Of a stretch of DNA of 24,625 nucleotides, positions 15,296 through 22,419 are shown in pieces. Numbering within the stretch: the stretch's first letter is position 1; each line of letters opens with the position of its first letter. The position numbers were made by a program, and so were the translations under genes. The notes beneath the pieces were generated by a model, which did no database searches, was not told the origin of the DNA, and was given only the letters and a program-made list of their open reading frames with translations. The stretch is from contig JAZQCI010000118.1 in NCBI GenBank assembly GCA_045546175.1, forward strand, positions 1-24,625, in the 5' to 3' direction. The stretch comes from CAG-791 sp045546175 (GTDB taxonomy: Bacteria > Bacillota > Clostridia > Lachnospirales > Lachnospiraceae).

Positions 15296-16519
15296 ATGGC
15301 GAGAAAACACGGCGGTTTAGGAAGAGGTCTGGACGCCTTGATCCCTATGAGGGAAGAAGTTGAACAAGCGATGAAGTCGGCAGACTCAGACAGCGTTGAG
15401 ATTCTGTTTGCTGATGATGAGGAAGATTCTGAGGAATCATTTCCGAGTCTCTTTCCGGAAACAAGGAGAGAAAAAGATGTTTCACGCAAGGAAGTGAAAA
15501 ATGTTTCACGTGAAACATCCGAAGAAAAAACAGAGAAACCTGAACAAGTCAGGCAGCTTTCGGAGAGCGACGAGAAGCAGGAACAAGAGAATAAGAGCCC
15601 TAAGAGCCGGAAATCCAGAGGTCAGGATAGTAAGATTCAAGATAACAAAAATCAGGGTACTAAGGATCCGGAAACAAAAGAGCAGGCAGAAAAGTCATCC
15701 GACAGTCTTAAGAATGCCGTCATCGTGAGAATCTCTGAGGTGGAGCCGAACAGGGAGCAGCCCAGAAAGAAATTTGACGATGACAAGCTAGAGGAACTCT
15801 CCGAATCCATTAAGACCTATGGTCTCCTGCAGCCCATCCTGGTTCAAAAGAGAGACGGCTACTATGAGATCATAGCCGGCGAGAGGCGCTGGAGAGCCGC
15901 CTTGAAAGCAGGACTAAAAGAAATCCCTGTAATTGTCAGGGACTATACGGAGAAGGAAATCTTGGAGCTGTCGCTCGTTGAGAATATTCAGAGAGAGAAC
16001 CTGAACCCTATTGAAGAAGCCATAGCCTATAAGCGCCTCATGGATGAGTTCGGCCTGGGACAGGAAGAAGTGGCGCAGCGGGTTTCCAAGAGCCGGTCCG
16101 CTGTGGCAAATTCACTCAGGCTCCTCAAGCTGGAAGAGAACGTTCAGAAGATGGTGATCGACGGCGAGATCAGTATGGGACATGCCAGAGCTCTTCTTCC
16201 CCTGGAAGATCCTGAGAAGCAGTTGTCGACGGCAAAGGAAATCGTAGACAAGAAACTCAGCGTGCGTGAGACGGAAAAGAAGGTCAAGGAGATCCTGAGC
16301 AGCCGGGATGAAACGGACACTAAAAAGCCCGAGACGAAGCAGCAGGAAGAAGATCCGAGTATCGCGATCATCTATAAGCAGATCGAGGAGAGACTGCAGC
16401 AGACTCTGCATACCAAAGTCTCCATTCAGAAAAAGAGAAACGGCCACGGGAAACTGCTGATCGATTTCTACAACAGTGATGACCTTGATAAGATCATCGA
16501 CAAGCTGACGGATCACTGA
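15296..16519 (+). CDS. parB: Chromosome-partitioning protein ParB/Spo0J
   Basis: CTP-dependent clamp that loads at parS, spreads, and recruits SMC. It has 407 residues, longer than the ~280-300 typical of the family. It starts with the ParA-stimulating basic motif KHGGLGRGLDALIP. Residues about 25-140 are a charged, low-complexity insert rich in Lys, Glu, Gln and Ser. The conserved core follows: the CTP-binding motif GERRWR (195-200), the LVENIQRENLNPIEEA region, and the parS-recognising helix-turn-helix at about 255-276 (GQEEVAQRVSKSRSAVANSL). A C-terminal dimerisation segment ends KIIDKLTDH. Codons 69-74 of the insert encode a perfect parS site. A GAGGGG ribosome site precedes the ATG. Confidence 0.96.
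   Translation: MARKHGGLGRGLDALIPMREEVEQAMKSADSDSVEILFADDEEDSEESFPSLFPETRREKDVSRKEVKNVSRETSEEKTEKPEQVRQLSESDEKQEQENKSPKSRKSRGQDSKIQDNKNQGTKDPETKEQAEKSSDSLKNAVIVRISEVEPNREQPRKKFDDDKLEELSESIKTYGLLQPILVQKRDGYYEIIAGERRWRAALKAGLKEIPVIVRDYTEKEILELSLVENIQRENLNPIEEAIAYKRLMDEFGLGQEEVAQRVSKSRSAVANSLRLLKLEENVQKMVIDGEISMGHARALLPLEDPEKQLSTAKEIVDKKLSVRETEKKVKEILSSRDETDTKKPETKQQEEDPSIAIIYKQIEERLQQTLHTKVSIQKKRNGHGKLLIDFYNSDDLDKIIDKLTDH
15502..15517. promoter_or_regulatory. parS: parS site within parB
   Basis: A second perfect TGTTTCACGTGAAACA, in the coding sequence of parB itself (encoding NVSRET). A degenerate neighbour starting TGTTTCACG at 15478 keeps only the left half. A parS inside spo0J is also known in Bacillus subtilis. 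Confidence 0.96.
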
Positions 16520-16555
16520 ATAATTACAAATATGTTAGGAAAACCAAAGGAAACA

Positions 16556-16564
16556 TGGTATAAT
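16556..16564 (+). promoter_or_regulatory. Candidate extended -10 promoter of serS
   Basis: TGGTATAAT (16556-16564) is a perfect extended -10 element; no good -35 is seen 16-18 bp upstream. The leader to the serS start is only ~45 bases, too short for a T-box riboswitch. Confidence 0.55.
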
Positions 16565-16615
16565 ATTGCGCGCAGTAATGCAGTAATAAAGCCGGAACAA
16601 GGAAGGTGACAGAAA

Positions 16616-17920
16616 ATGATTGATGTTAAGTTTTTGAGAGAAAATCCGGAAATCGTCAAAGAGAATATTCGCAAAAAGTTTCAGGATGTGAAACTTCCCC
16701 TTGTCGATGAAGTAATTGAATATGATGAAAAGAGTCGCGCCGCACAGGGCGAGGCAGACCAGATCCGCGCGGAGAGAAAGAAACTCTCCAAAGAGATCGG
16801 AAAACTCATGGGACAGGCCAAGAAAGATCCCTCCAAGATGGCAGAGGTCGAAGAAGTCAAGGCAAAGGTCAATGCGATGGCTGAGCGCCTCGAGCAGCTC
16901 GACGCCATTAAGAAGGAAGCGGACGAGATCGTCCTCAAGGATATGATGGTGATCCCTAACATCATCGATCCTTCCGTTCCGATCGGTCCCGACGATTCCC
17001 ACAACGTTGAAATCCAGAAATACGGCGAGCCGGTTGTCCCGGATTTCGAGATTCCTTATCACACCGATATCATGGATACTTTCGACGGAATCGATCTGGA
17101 CAGCGCGGGCCGCGTATCCGGAAATGGTTTCTACTATCTGATGGGCGACATCGCCAGACTCCATTCCGCAGTTCTCTCCTATGCGAGAGATTTCATGATC
17201 GGCAAGGGATTCAATTATCATATTCCGCCTTTCATGATCCGCAGTGCTGTCGTCTCCGGCGTCATGTCCTTCGCGGAGATGGATGCCATGATGTACAAGA
17301 TCGAAGGCGAGGACCTCTATCTGATCGGAACATCCGAGCACTCCATGATCGGTAAGTTCATCGACCAGATCATCCCCGAGGAGAAGCTTCCTCAGACGCT
17401 CACCAGCTACAGCCCTTGCTTCCGCAAGGAAAAAGGTGCGCACGGCATCGAGGAGCGCGGCGTCTACAGAATTCACCAGTTCGAGAAGCAGGAAATGATC
17501 GTTGTCTGCAAGCCCGAAGAATCCATGGAATGGTACGACAAGCTTTGGAGCTACACAGTCGAGATCTTCCGCAGCATGGATATCCCGGTCAGAACGCTCG
17601 AGTGCTGCTCCGGTGACCTGGCGGACCTCAAGGTCAAGTCCTGCGACGTGGAAGCATGGTCTCCCAGACAAAAGAAATACTTCGAAGTCGGCAGCTGCTC
17701 CAACCTGGGCGACGCACAGGCAAGACGCCTCAAGATCCGCGTGAACGGCGCTGACGGCAAGAAGTATCTTGCACACACACTGAATAATACTGTTGTGGCA
17801 TCTCCCAGAATGCTGATCGCATTCCTCGAGAACAACCTGCAGGCAGACGGATCCGTCAAGATCCCGGTTGTCCTTCGTCCCTACATGGGCGGCATGGAAG
17901 TGATGATGCCCAAACACTGA
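16616..17920 (+). CDS. serS: Serine--tRNA ligase
   Basis: Class II aminoacyl-tRNA synthetase that charges tRNA-Ser (and tRNA-Sec where present) with serine. It has 434 residues. The N-terminal long coiled-coil arm that reads the tRNA variable arm spans about 30-105. The serine-binding TxE loop is TSE at 239-241, in an IGTSEHSMIGKF context rather than the commoner PTAEVP. Motif 2 is FRKEKGAHGIEERGVYRIHQ and motif 3 is NNTVVASPRMLIAFLENN. The AAGGAAGGTG ribosome site is strong. It lies 96 bp after parB and 31 bp before the DUF3881-like gene. Confidence 0.96.
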   Translation: MIDVKFLRENPEIVKENIRKKFQDVKLPLVDEVIEYDEKSRAAQGEADQIRAERKKLSKEIGKLMGQAKKDPSKMAEVEEVKAKVNAMAERLEQLDAIKKEADEIVLKDMMVIPNIIDPSVPIGPDDSHNVEIQKYGEPVVPDFEIPYHTDIMDTFDGIDLDSAGRVSGNGFYYLMGDIARLHSAVLSYARDFMIGKGFNYHIPPFMIRSAVVSGVMSFAEMDAMMYKIEGEDLYLIGTSEHSMIGKFIDQIIPEEKLPQTLTSYSPCFRKEKGAHGIEERGVYRIHQFEKQEMIVVCKPEESMEWYDKLWSYTVEIFRSMDIPVRTLECCSGDLADLKVKSCDVEAWSPRQKKYFEVGSCSNLGDAQARRLKIRVNGADGKKYLAHTLNNTVVASPRMLIAFLENNLQADGSVKIPVVLRPYMGGMEVMMPKH

Positions 17921-17951
17921 TAATGAACATATGTTTATTTAGAGGTATATT

Positions 17952-18863
17952 TTGCACAAGTACTTCAGGGCTATAGGGTTTTCAGAGCCGATGAAGGCCC
18001 GAGATACATATAACTTGATAGATGATGTGCTGGAGAAAGCCGAGCACAGATCTTATATCACCGATCCGTCGGACGAGGACGCCATGCTGGCGGAGCTCCG
18101 CGTCGACTACGGAAACGGATATGGGGTCTGTGCCGTCGGCGTGTTCGATGAAGATAATGATTTCAGCGGCGAGGCGCTCTTTCCCTATTTTATCAGCGAG
18201 TCCGTCAGCTCCATCGAGCAGGTGAGCGTGGAAGAGAGGATTGAAGGGCATACTTATGCAGGTGTTGTAGATGACCTGAGTGTCGGCACGACGCTGATCT
18301 TCCGTCTGATCAATTCGGTCGAGTTCCTCAAATACGGCGCCCCGCAGATGGAACGGATCCCCGGGACGAGCGTATGTCTTTCCGGTCTGTGCATCAGCGG
18401 AACCGTGATGCTGCCGATTCTCAAGACAGAAGAGGAGATCGAGGACACGAGAGAGAAGGACATGGCGCGGCGCAACCTGATGAATATGGCGCGCAGCGGC
18501 GATGAAGACGCCATGAAAAATCTCACCATGCAGGACATGGACATGTATGCGGTGATCATGGACAAGCTTCAGGAGGACGATATCTACACCATTGTAGATT
18601 CCACCTTTATGCCCACCGGCGTGGAGTGCGACCTGTACTCGGTGCTCGGCGAGATCGACAAATGCCGGATCACCGAGAACCCGATCACGAAGGAGAAAAT
18701 CTGGATCCTGACGATCATGTGCGGAGACCTTCTCTTTAAAGTCTGCATCAACGCCAAGGACCTCTTCGGGGAGCCCGCTCCCGGCAGGAGATTTAAGGGC
18801 GTTGTCTGGATGCAGGGAGTCGTCAATTTCCCGGATGAGAATCTCTCGTTTGAGGACCTGTAG
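17952..18863 (+). CDS. DUF3881-like protein of unknown function
   Basis: A 303-residue soluble, acidic protein beginning MHKYFRAIGFS. This start and the overall length resemble DUF3881 proteins, which I recall as largely confined to Lachnospiraceae and relatives; no function is established. No signal peptide, membrane segment or catalytic motif is obvious. The middle (about 155-195) is a charged helical stretch (KTEEEIEDTREKDMARRN), and the C-terminal part is more hydrophobic and beta-rich. The start codon is TTG (17952-17954), chosen because AGAGGT lies 6-11 bp upstream. It follows serS closely and is probably co-transcribed. Confidence 0.8.
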   Translation: MHKYFRAIGFSEPMKARDTYNLIDDVLEKAEHRSYITDPSDEDAMLAELRVDYGNGYGVCAVGVFDEDNDFSGEALFPYFISESVSSIEQVSVEERIEGHTYAGVVDDLSVGTTLIFRLINSVEFLKYGAPQMERIPGTSVCLSGLCISGTVMLPILKTEEEIEDTREKDMARRNLMNMARSGDEDAMKNLTMQDMDMYAVIMDKLQEDDIYTIVDSTFMPTGVECDLYSVLGEIDKCRITENPITKEKIWILTIMCGDLLFKVCINAKDLFGEPAPGRRFKGVVWMQGVVNFPDENLSFEDL

Positions 18864-18875
18864 AAAATAAAAGAG

Positions 18876-18906
18876 TGCGACGGCGCGGTCCGCAGGCCTT
18901 AAAATA
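18876..18906 (+). repeat. GC-rich intergenic repeat, copy C
   Basis: TGCGACGGCGCGGTCCGC followed by AGGCCTTAAAA, a diverged relative of copies A and B, with the same GC-rich core and TTAAA end. It is located 13 bp after the DUF3881-like stop codon. Confidence 0.4.
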
Positions 18907-18932
18907 GGTCTTCCATATTTGTCAAAAAAGTG

Positions 18933-18970
18933 TATAATATTAATGTTCTGAGTTTATAAGTTCAGAACAT
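18933..18970 (+). promoter_or_regulatory. Candidate tRNA-Arg promoter (-10) and leader inverted repeat
   Basis: A perfect TATAAT at 18933-18938 with no clear -35. It is followed by a 9-bp inverted repeat, ATGTTCTGA (18943-18951) and TCAGAACAT (18962-18970), which ends 7 bp before the tRNA. The repeat would form a hairpin in the 5' leader of the precursor tRNA or serve as an operator. Confidence 0.45.
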
Positions 18971-18977
18971 CATATTT

Positions 18978-19051
18978 GTCTGCGTAGCTCAGTTGGATAG
19001 AGCGACCGCCTCCTAAGCGGTAGGTCGGGTGTTCGAGTCACCTCGCGGACG
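18978..19051 (+). tRNA. tRNA-Arg (anticodon CCT)
   Basis: A 74-base cloverleaf. Acceptor GTCTGCG (18978-18984) pairs with CGCGGAC (19044-19050) with one G-U, and the discriminator is G. The D arm is GCTC...GAGC. The anticodon arm ACCGC/GCGGT has loop CTCCTAA, so the anticodon is CCT, reading AGG. The T arm is GGGTG/CACCT with TTCGAGT. CCA is not encoded. tRNA-Arg genes are frequent integration targets for tyrosine recombinases, and an integrase remnant lies 145 bp downstream. Confidence 0.97.
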
Positions 19052-19057
19052 CTTGAG

Positions 19058-19085
19058 AACCGGGACTGAAAAGTCCCGGTTTTAT
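19058..19085 (+). terminator. Terminator after tRNA-Arg
   Basis: ACCGGGACT (19059-19067), a GAAA tetraloop, AGTCCCGGT (19072-19080) and TTTAT: a clean intrinsic terminator 7 bp after the tRNA. Confidence 0.88.
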
Positions 19086-19151
19086 CATGTTTTTGGGACT
19101 TTTGAGCGGTTCAGAATAATACATTTTTTAGATGATTGTCATGGTTTTAAT

Positions 19152-19202
19152 TGGGTGACAGTGGGTGATAGTTCATATCATTGGAGAATGATTTGTCACC
19201 CA
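19152..19202. repeat. TGGGTGACA direct and inverted repeats near integrase end
   Basis: TGGGTGACA (19152-19160) is followed one base later by the near-copy TGGGTGATA (19162-19170). An exact inverted copy, TGTCACCCA, is at 19194-19202 and spans the integrase stop codon. Such repeated short motifs beside an integrase gene and its tRNA target resemble arm-type binding sites; that role is an inference. Confidence 0.45.
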
Positions 19203-19351
19203 TTGATCACAGGGGTATTTATGTTCTTATTTTCAGTATGAGCTTCTTCTCCGGTCAGCTTCTTGTGAAGGTCAGCAAGGTGTCTCTTATCGGTTACAGA
19301 ATAATGGGCCTCATTTGTCTGTACTTCGTGTCCGAGGATAGTCTCCGCCAA
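19196..19351 (-). pseudogene. Tyrosine integrase, C-terminal remnant
   Basis: On the minus strand a frame ending at a TGA (19196-19198) reads LAETILGHEVQTNEAHYSVT followed by DKRHLADLHKKLTGEEAHTE. The LGH histidine and the nucleophile tyrosine in AHYS, spaced as in the catalytic box of phage-type tyrosine recombinases, identify it. Only about 50 codons remain. The frame becomes unlike an integrase at about 19352, exactly where helicase-like sequence begins on the opposite strand, so the 5' part was lost by deletion. Its 3' end points at tRNA-Arg, the usual orientation for an element integrated there. It cannot be functional. Confidence 0.75.
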
Positions 19352-19352
19352 G

Positions 19353-20690
19353 CGGGGTAAAAACAAAAGGACTCCCTATGACCATCAGAAAAAGGCCATG
19401 AAGAACCTTGATATCATAGATGAATCTCCCAGCTACAGCACACTGGTGGTCCTGCCGACAGGCGGAGGAAAGACCTATACTGCATCCATGTGGCTGCTGA
19501 GGCACGCTCTTAACAATCATAAGAAAATACTCTGGATCGCACACAGGCAGATGCTCCTTGACCAGGCGGCGGAGTCATTCCAGAAGTATGCCTACGCAGA
19601 GAATCTTCCGAATGTATCGTCTTTCTCTTACCGGATCGTATCCGGTTCTACGAGCCATGACAGGACTAAGGATATCGTGCCGGGCGACAACCTGCTTATC
19701 GCAAGCAAGGACAGCATCGGCAGGAACATGGAAGCACTGGACAAATGGCTCAACGGCGATGATGAGATCTATCTGGTCATTGATGAGGCGCACCATTCCA
19801 CAGCGAAGACATATAGAAAGATCATTGATCACGTCAAAGAGAAAGTTAAAAATACAAAGGTTATTGGCCTTACAGCGACACCCCTAAGAACAGCGGCAAA
19901 TGAACAGGGGCTTCTTGCGAAGCTGTTTACTGACGGTGTCAGGTCCGGAAGAGCTGTAAGTGGAGATATCGGCATCACCTATCAGATCGGACTGAAAGAC
20001 CTGATCAACAGGGGGATCCTATCAAAGCCAATATTCGAAAGCCGTTATACCGATGAAGCTTTTGGAGATAATCTGGGACTGGATGACTGGGAGAAGATCG
20101 AGGAATTTGCGGCGATCCTGGATGACTCTGTCGATACTACGGCAATCGAGCGAGTTCCATTCGAGCAGCGTGTACCGATCGGGATGTATGCCTTTACATA
20201 TCTCGAAGAGAATGGAATGGATCATTCTTACCAGGTCATGGTGTATGACAGCACACAGGAAGCTTATCACAATATGATGGAGGCACTTCCGGATCTGTTC
20301 AAGGCTTTCAAGGCTGATGAAGAGTTCCTGTCGGAAACCACCCTTCATGAAATGGCCGACCAGATCCGTGACACATACTTCCTCGGTGAGATGATTCCTC
20401 CCTACGAGGAAAAGGACGTGATTCAGGTACTGAAGTACTTCGCACAGTATGAGGAACCTCCGAAGTTCTATACTTTTGACTATGTCGACAAGAGCAAACT
20501 GGATGTAGCGGCAATCGCAAGGCATATCTGGGATGAAGATATGGGCCCGAGAAAGAAAGCAGAGTATGTGGAATCGCTTTGGGAAGAGGGAGATGACAAT
20601 ATGCTCCGTCTCTTCTTTGGACGGAAGGCATACTTCTGGAAGCAGCTTGATATCGAAATGATCAGGTATTTCCACAGTTGCACAGATGCT
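19353..20690 (+). pseudogene. Superfamily II helicase, truncated with internal deletion
   Basis: The frame is open from before 19353 to a stop at 20753; the first ATG is 19398. Upstream of that ATG, in frame, TPYDHQKKAM is a Q-motif-like start of a helicase core, showing that the true N-terminus is missing. Counting from 19398: motif I LPTGGGKT (19-26), motif Ia near WIAHR, motif II DEAH (129-132) and motif III LTAT (158-161). After about residue 250 (near 20148) the sequence passes directly to a C-terminal region (PIGMYAFTYLEENG...) with no helicase motifs IV-VI, so the second RecA domain seems to be deleted in frame. The last helicase-like residues are near 20690, where carboxylate-transporter sequence begins in another frame. 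ATP binding could persist, but unwinding is not expected. Confidence 0.7.
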
Positions 20691-21170
20691 CGGTATGTTC
20701 GCTATGTGTCAGATCATCCGCGACTCCGCAAGAGGAGAAGCCAAGATGCCTGATGCGAACGCGTCTGCAGGCAAGGGATTCGGTATCAGGATCAAGGACT
20801 ATTTTGACAATCTCAGGGTCATATTGTTCTCATCCCTTATCACTTCCTGTATTCGGTGATCCTGATCATTGCATATATCGGAGGATACGGAATTTCGAAT
20901 ACAATGTTCAACATTTATGTTATGCTTGCACTGTGCCTGTTATCGCTTTTCATGTCCATCGGCGGACTTCCTACCAGCCCCCTGGTTCTTGCCTTCATCC
21001 TGTCATCGAAACTTGAGGGCTATTTCCGAAGAGCGATCAGTATGGATAAAGGAAGTTATGCATCCTTCTTCACACGTCCGCTTTCTCTGGCGCTCCTGCT
21101 GCTGGCAGTGTTCTGTGTCGTATGGCCGAGCATTTCTGAGTACCTCAAGAAGCGCAAGGCGGCTGCTTGA
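20677..21170 (+). pseudogene. TctA-type tripartite tricarboxylate transporter permease, remnant
   Basis: Two pieces of one protein in different frames. The first (about 20680-20835) reads MLGMFAMCQIIRDS... up to YFDNLRVILFSS, the cytoplasmic middle of a TctA permease just before the second half of the fold. The second (about 20829-21170) reads IPYHFLYSVILIIAYIGGYG and continues through further hydrophobic segments (NIYVMLALCLLSLFMSIGG; PLSLALLLLAVFCVVWPSI) to a basic end KKRKAA, the TctA C-terminus. The N-terminal half and ~200 residues between the two pieces are missing, from a protein normally ~500 long. No tctB or tctC genes are present. The family normally imports carboxylates with a periplasmic binding protein, fitting the sugar-acid genes downstream. 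Confidence 0.72.
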
Positions 21171-21234
21171 AAAGGAAGAGTATTGAAAGAAATAACAGAG
21201 GGAAACCGATTGCTGCGAAGGGAGGAAAGAGTCC

Positions 21235-22404
21235 ATGAAGATTAGTGAAAATACAGCAGGATTCAATTTTGAAGATCAGATCCGTTTTACCAAAGCGGTG
21301 TTTTATAACTTTCGTTCAATCCCGCTTCCCAAGCCTTTCCGCGACGCGACAGGAGGAATGGGGATGAATGTTCCGGAGCAAGGTTATCTGGAACTCTATG
21401 ACGATACCGGTGCTTGCGCGCATTATACCGTATCCAGAAACTTTGTGAGCAGCATGCTGCCGAAAATCCTGAACGGTGAGAAGAAGAGTTTCCGCGCTTG
21501 GAAACACGAGCAGTACTGGAAAATAAGGAATGCGGGCTTTCAGAGTGCGGATGCCGTAAATGTCGGCACGCTCGAGCTCATGATGCTGGACATCCTCGCA
21601 CAGAGGGCAGAAAAACCAATTCATCGTTTCCTTGGCGCCGAGAAAGACTGGGCAGCTGCTTATAAAGGCGGCGGCGCTATTATCCGGGAAGATGAGGAAC
21701 TTGTGGAAGAGATGTGCCGATATGCTGAGGAAGGAACTGCTACAGTAAAGTTTAAGGTTGGATCCTCACACGGTGAACTGGGCGAGATCCTGGATATGGA
21801 GCGCGACCTGAGACGCATTGAAAAAGTAAAGGCTGCTCTGGCAGGAAGGTCCCGCATAGCTGTTGACTGCAACCAGAAATTCACAGTAGAGCAGGCAGTC
21901 GAATTCTGCCGCCTTGCGGAACCCTATGACCTGGAGTGGGTGGAAGAGCCGATCCACAGCGCGGATTATAATGGGATCAAAAGAATGAAAGAAATGGGCG
22001 TTAAGCAGAAGCTCTCCGCCGGAGAATCCATGCGAGTGTACTATGCATATGAGCCCTATGTCGAGAAAGGAATCGATATTCTCCAGCCTTCGCTCGGGCG
22101 TATGAGCAGGATTGACGATCTGCTGAAGATCAGGGATCTGTGCCGTGAGAACGGGTTGGAATTCCAGTCCGGCGGACGCGGCGCTTATAACGCCTATTTC
22201 GGAGCGCTTTATGGGGATAATGAGCGAATAGAATTCCATGCACCGATCTCTGAGCCGGTACATGAACTAATGCTGAATGTTCCGACTTTTAAAGACAGCC
22301 GCTTTACCTTGCGGTCTGATATTCCCGGTATGCCGGTAAGAATGGATCTGGAGAAGATCGAGAAGTTGGGATACCTGGAATCTGTCGCTTATTATCAGGC
22401 TTGA
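21235..22404 (+). CDS. Enolase-superfamily (mandelate racemase-like) enzyme, probable acid-sugar dehydratase
   Basis: A 389-residue protein with an N-terminal capping domain (about 15-125) and a TIM-barrel domain. The barrel shows the superfamily KxK (K172, K174), metal ligands D211 (VDCN), E237 (VEEP) and E264 (AGES). In mandelate-racemase-type enzymes an Asp follows QP and a His sits near the next strand. Here these positions read QPSLGRM (S286) and EFQSGGRG (no His, about 310-316), so the His-Asp dyad is absent. The superfamily abstracts a proton alpha to a carboxylate. With an aldolase and a tartronate-semialdehyde reductase downstream, dehydration of an aldarate or aldonate is the best guess; the substrate is unknown. 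A GGGAGG ribosome site precedes the ATG. Confidence 0.85.
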   Translation: MKISENTAGFNFEDQIRFTKAVFYNFRSIPLPKPFRDATGGMGMNVPEQGYLELYDDTGACAHYTVSRNFVSSMLPKILNGEKKSFRAWKHEQYWKIRNAGFQSADAVNVGTLELMMLDILAQRAEKPIHRFLGAEKDWAAAYKGGGAIIREDEELVEEMCRYAEEGTATVKFKVGSSHGELGEILDMERDLRRIEKVKAALAGRSRIAVDCNQKFTVEQAVEFCRLAEPYDLEWVEEPIHSADYNGIKRMKEMGVKQKLSAGESMRVYYAYEPYVEKGIDILQPSLGRMSRIDDLLKIRDLCRENGLEFQSGGRGAYNAYFGALYGDNERIEFHAPISEPVHELMLNVPTFKDSRFTLRSDIPGMPVRMDLEKIEKLGYLESVAYYQA

Positions 22405-22419
22405 TCAAGGAGAGAATTG

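Noticed and set aside
16565..16615. T-box riboswitch upstream of serS
   Set aside because: The leader is only ~45 bases with no specifier stem or T-box sequence.
16535..17917. 460-codon open frame on the minus strand opposite serS
   Set aside because: Exact antisense shadow of serS; His/Asp-rich composition is typical of an antisense frame, and serS motifs are clear on the plus strand.
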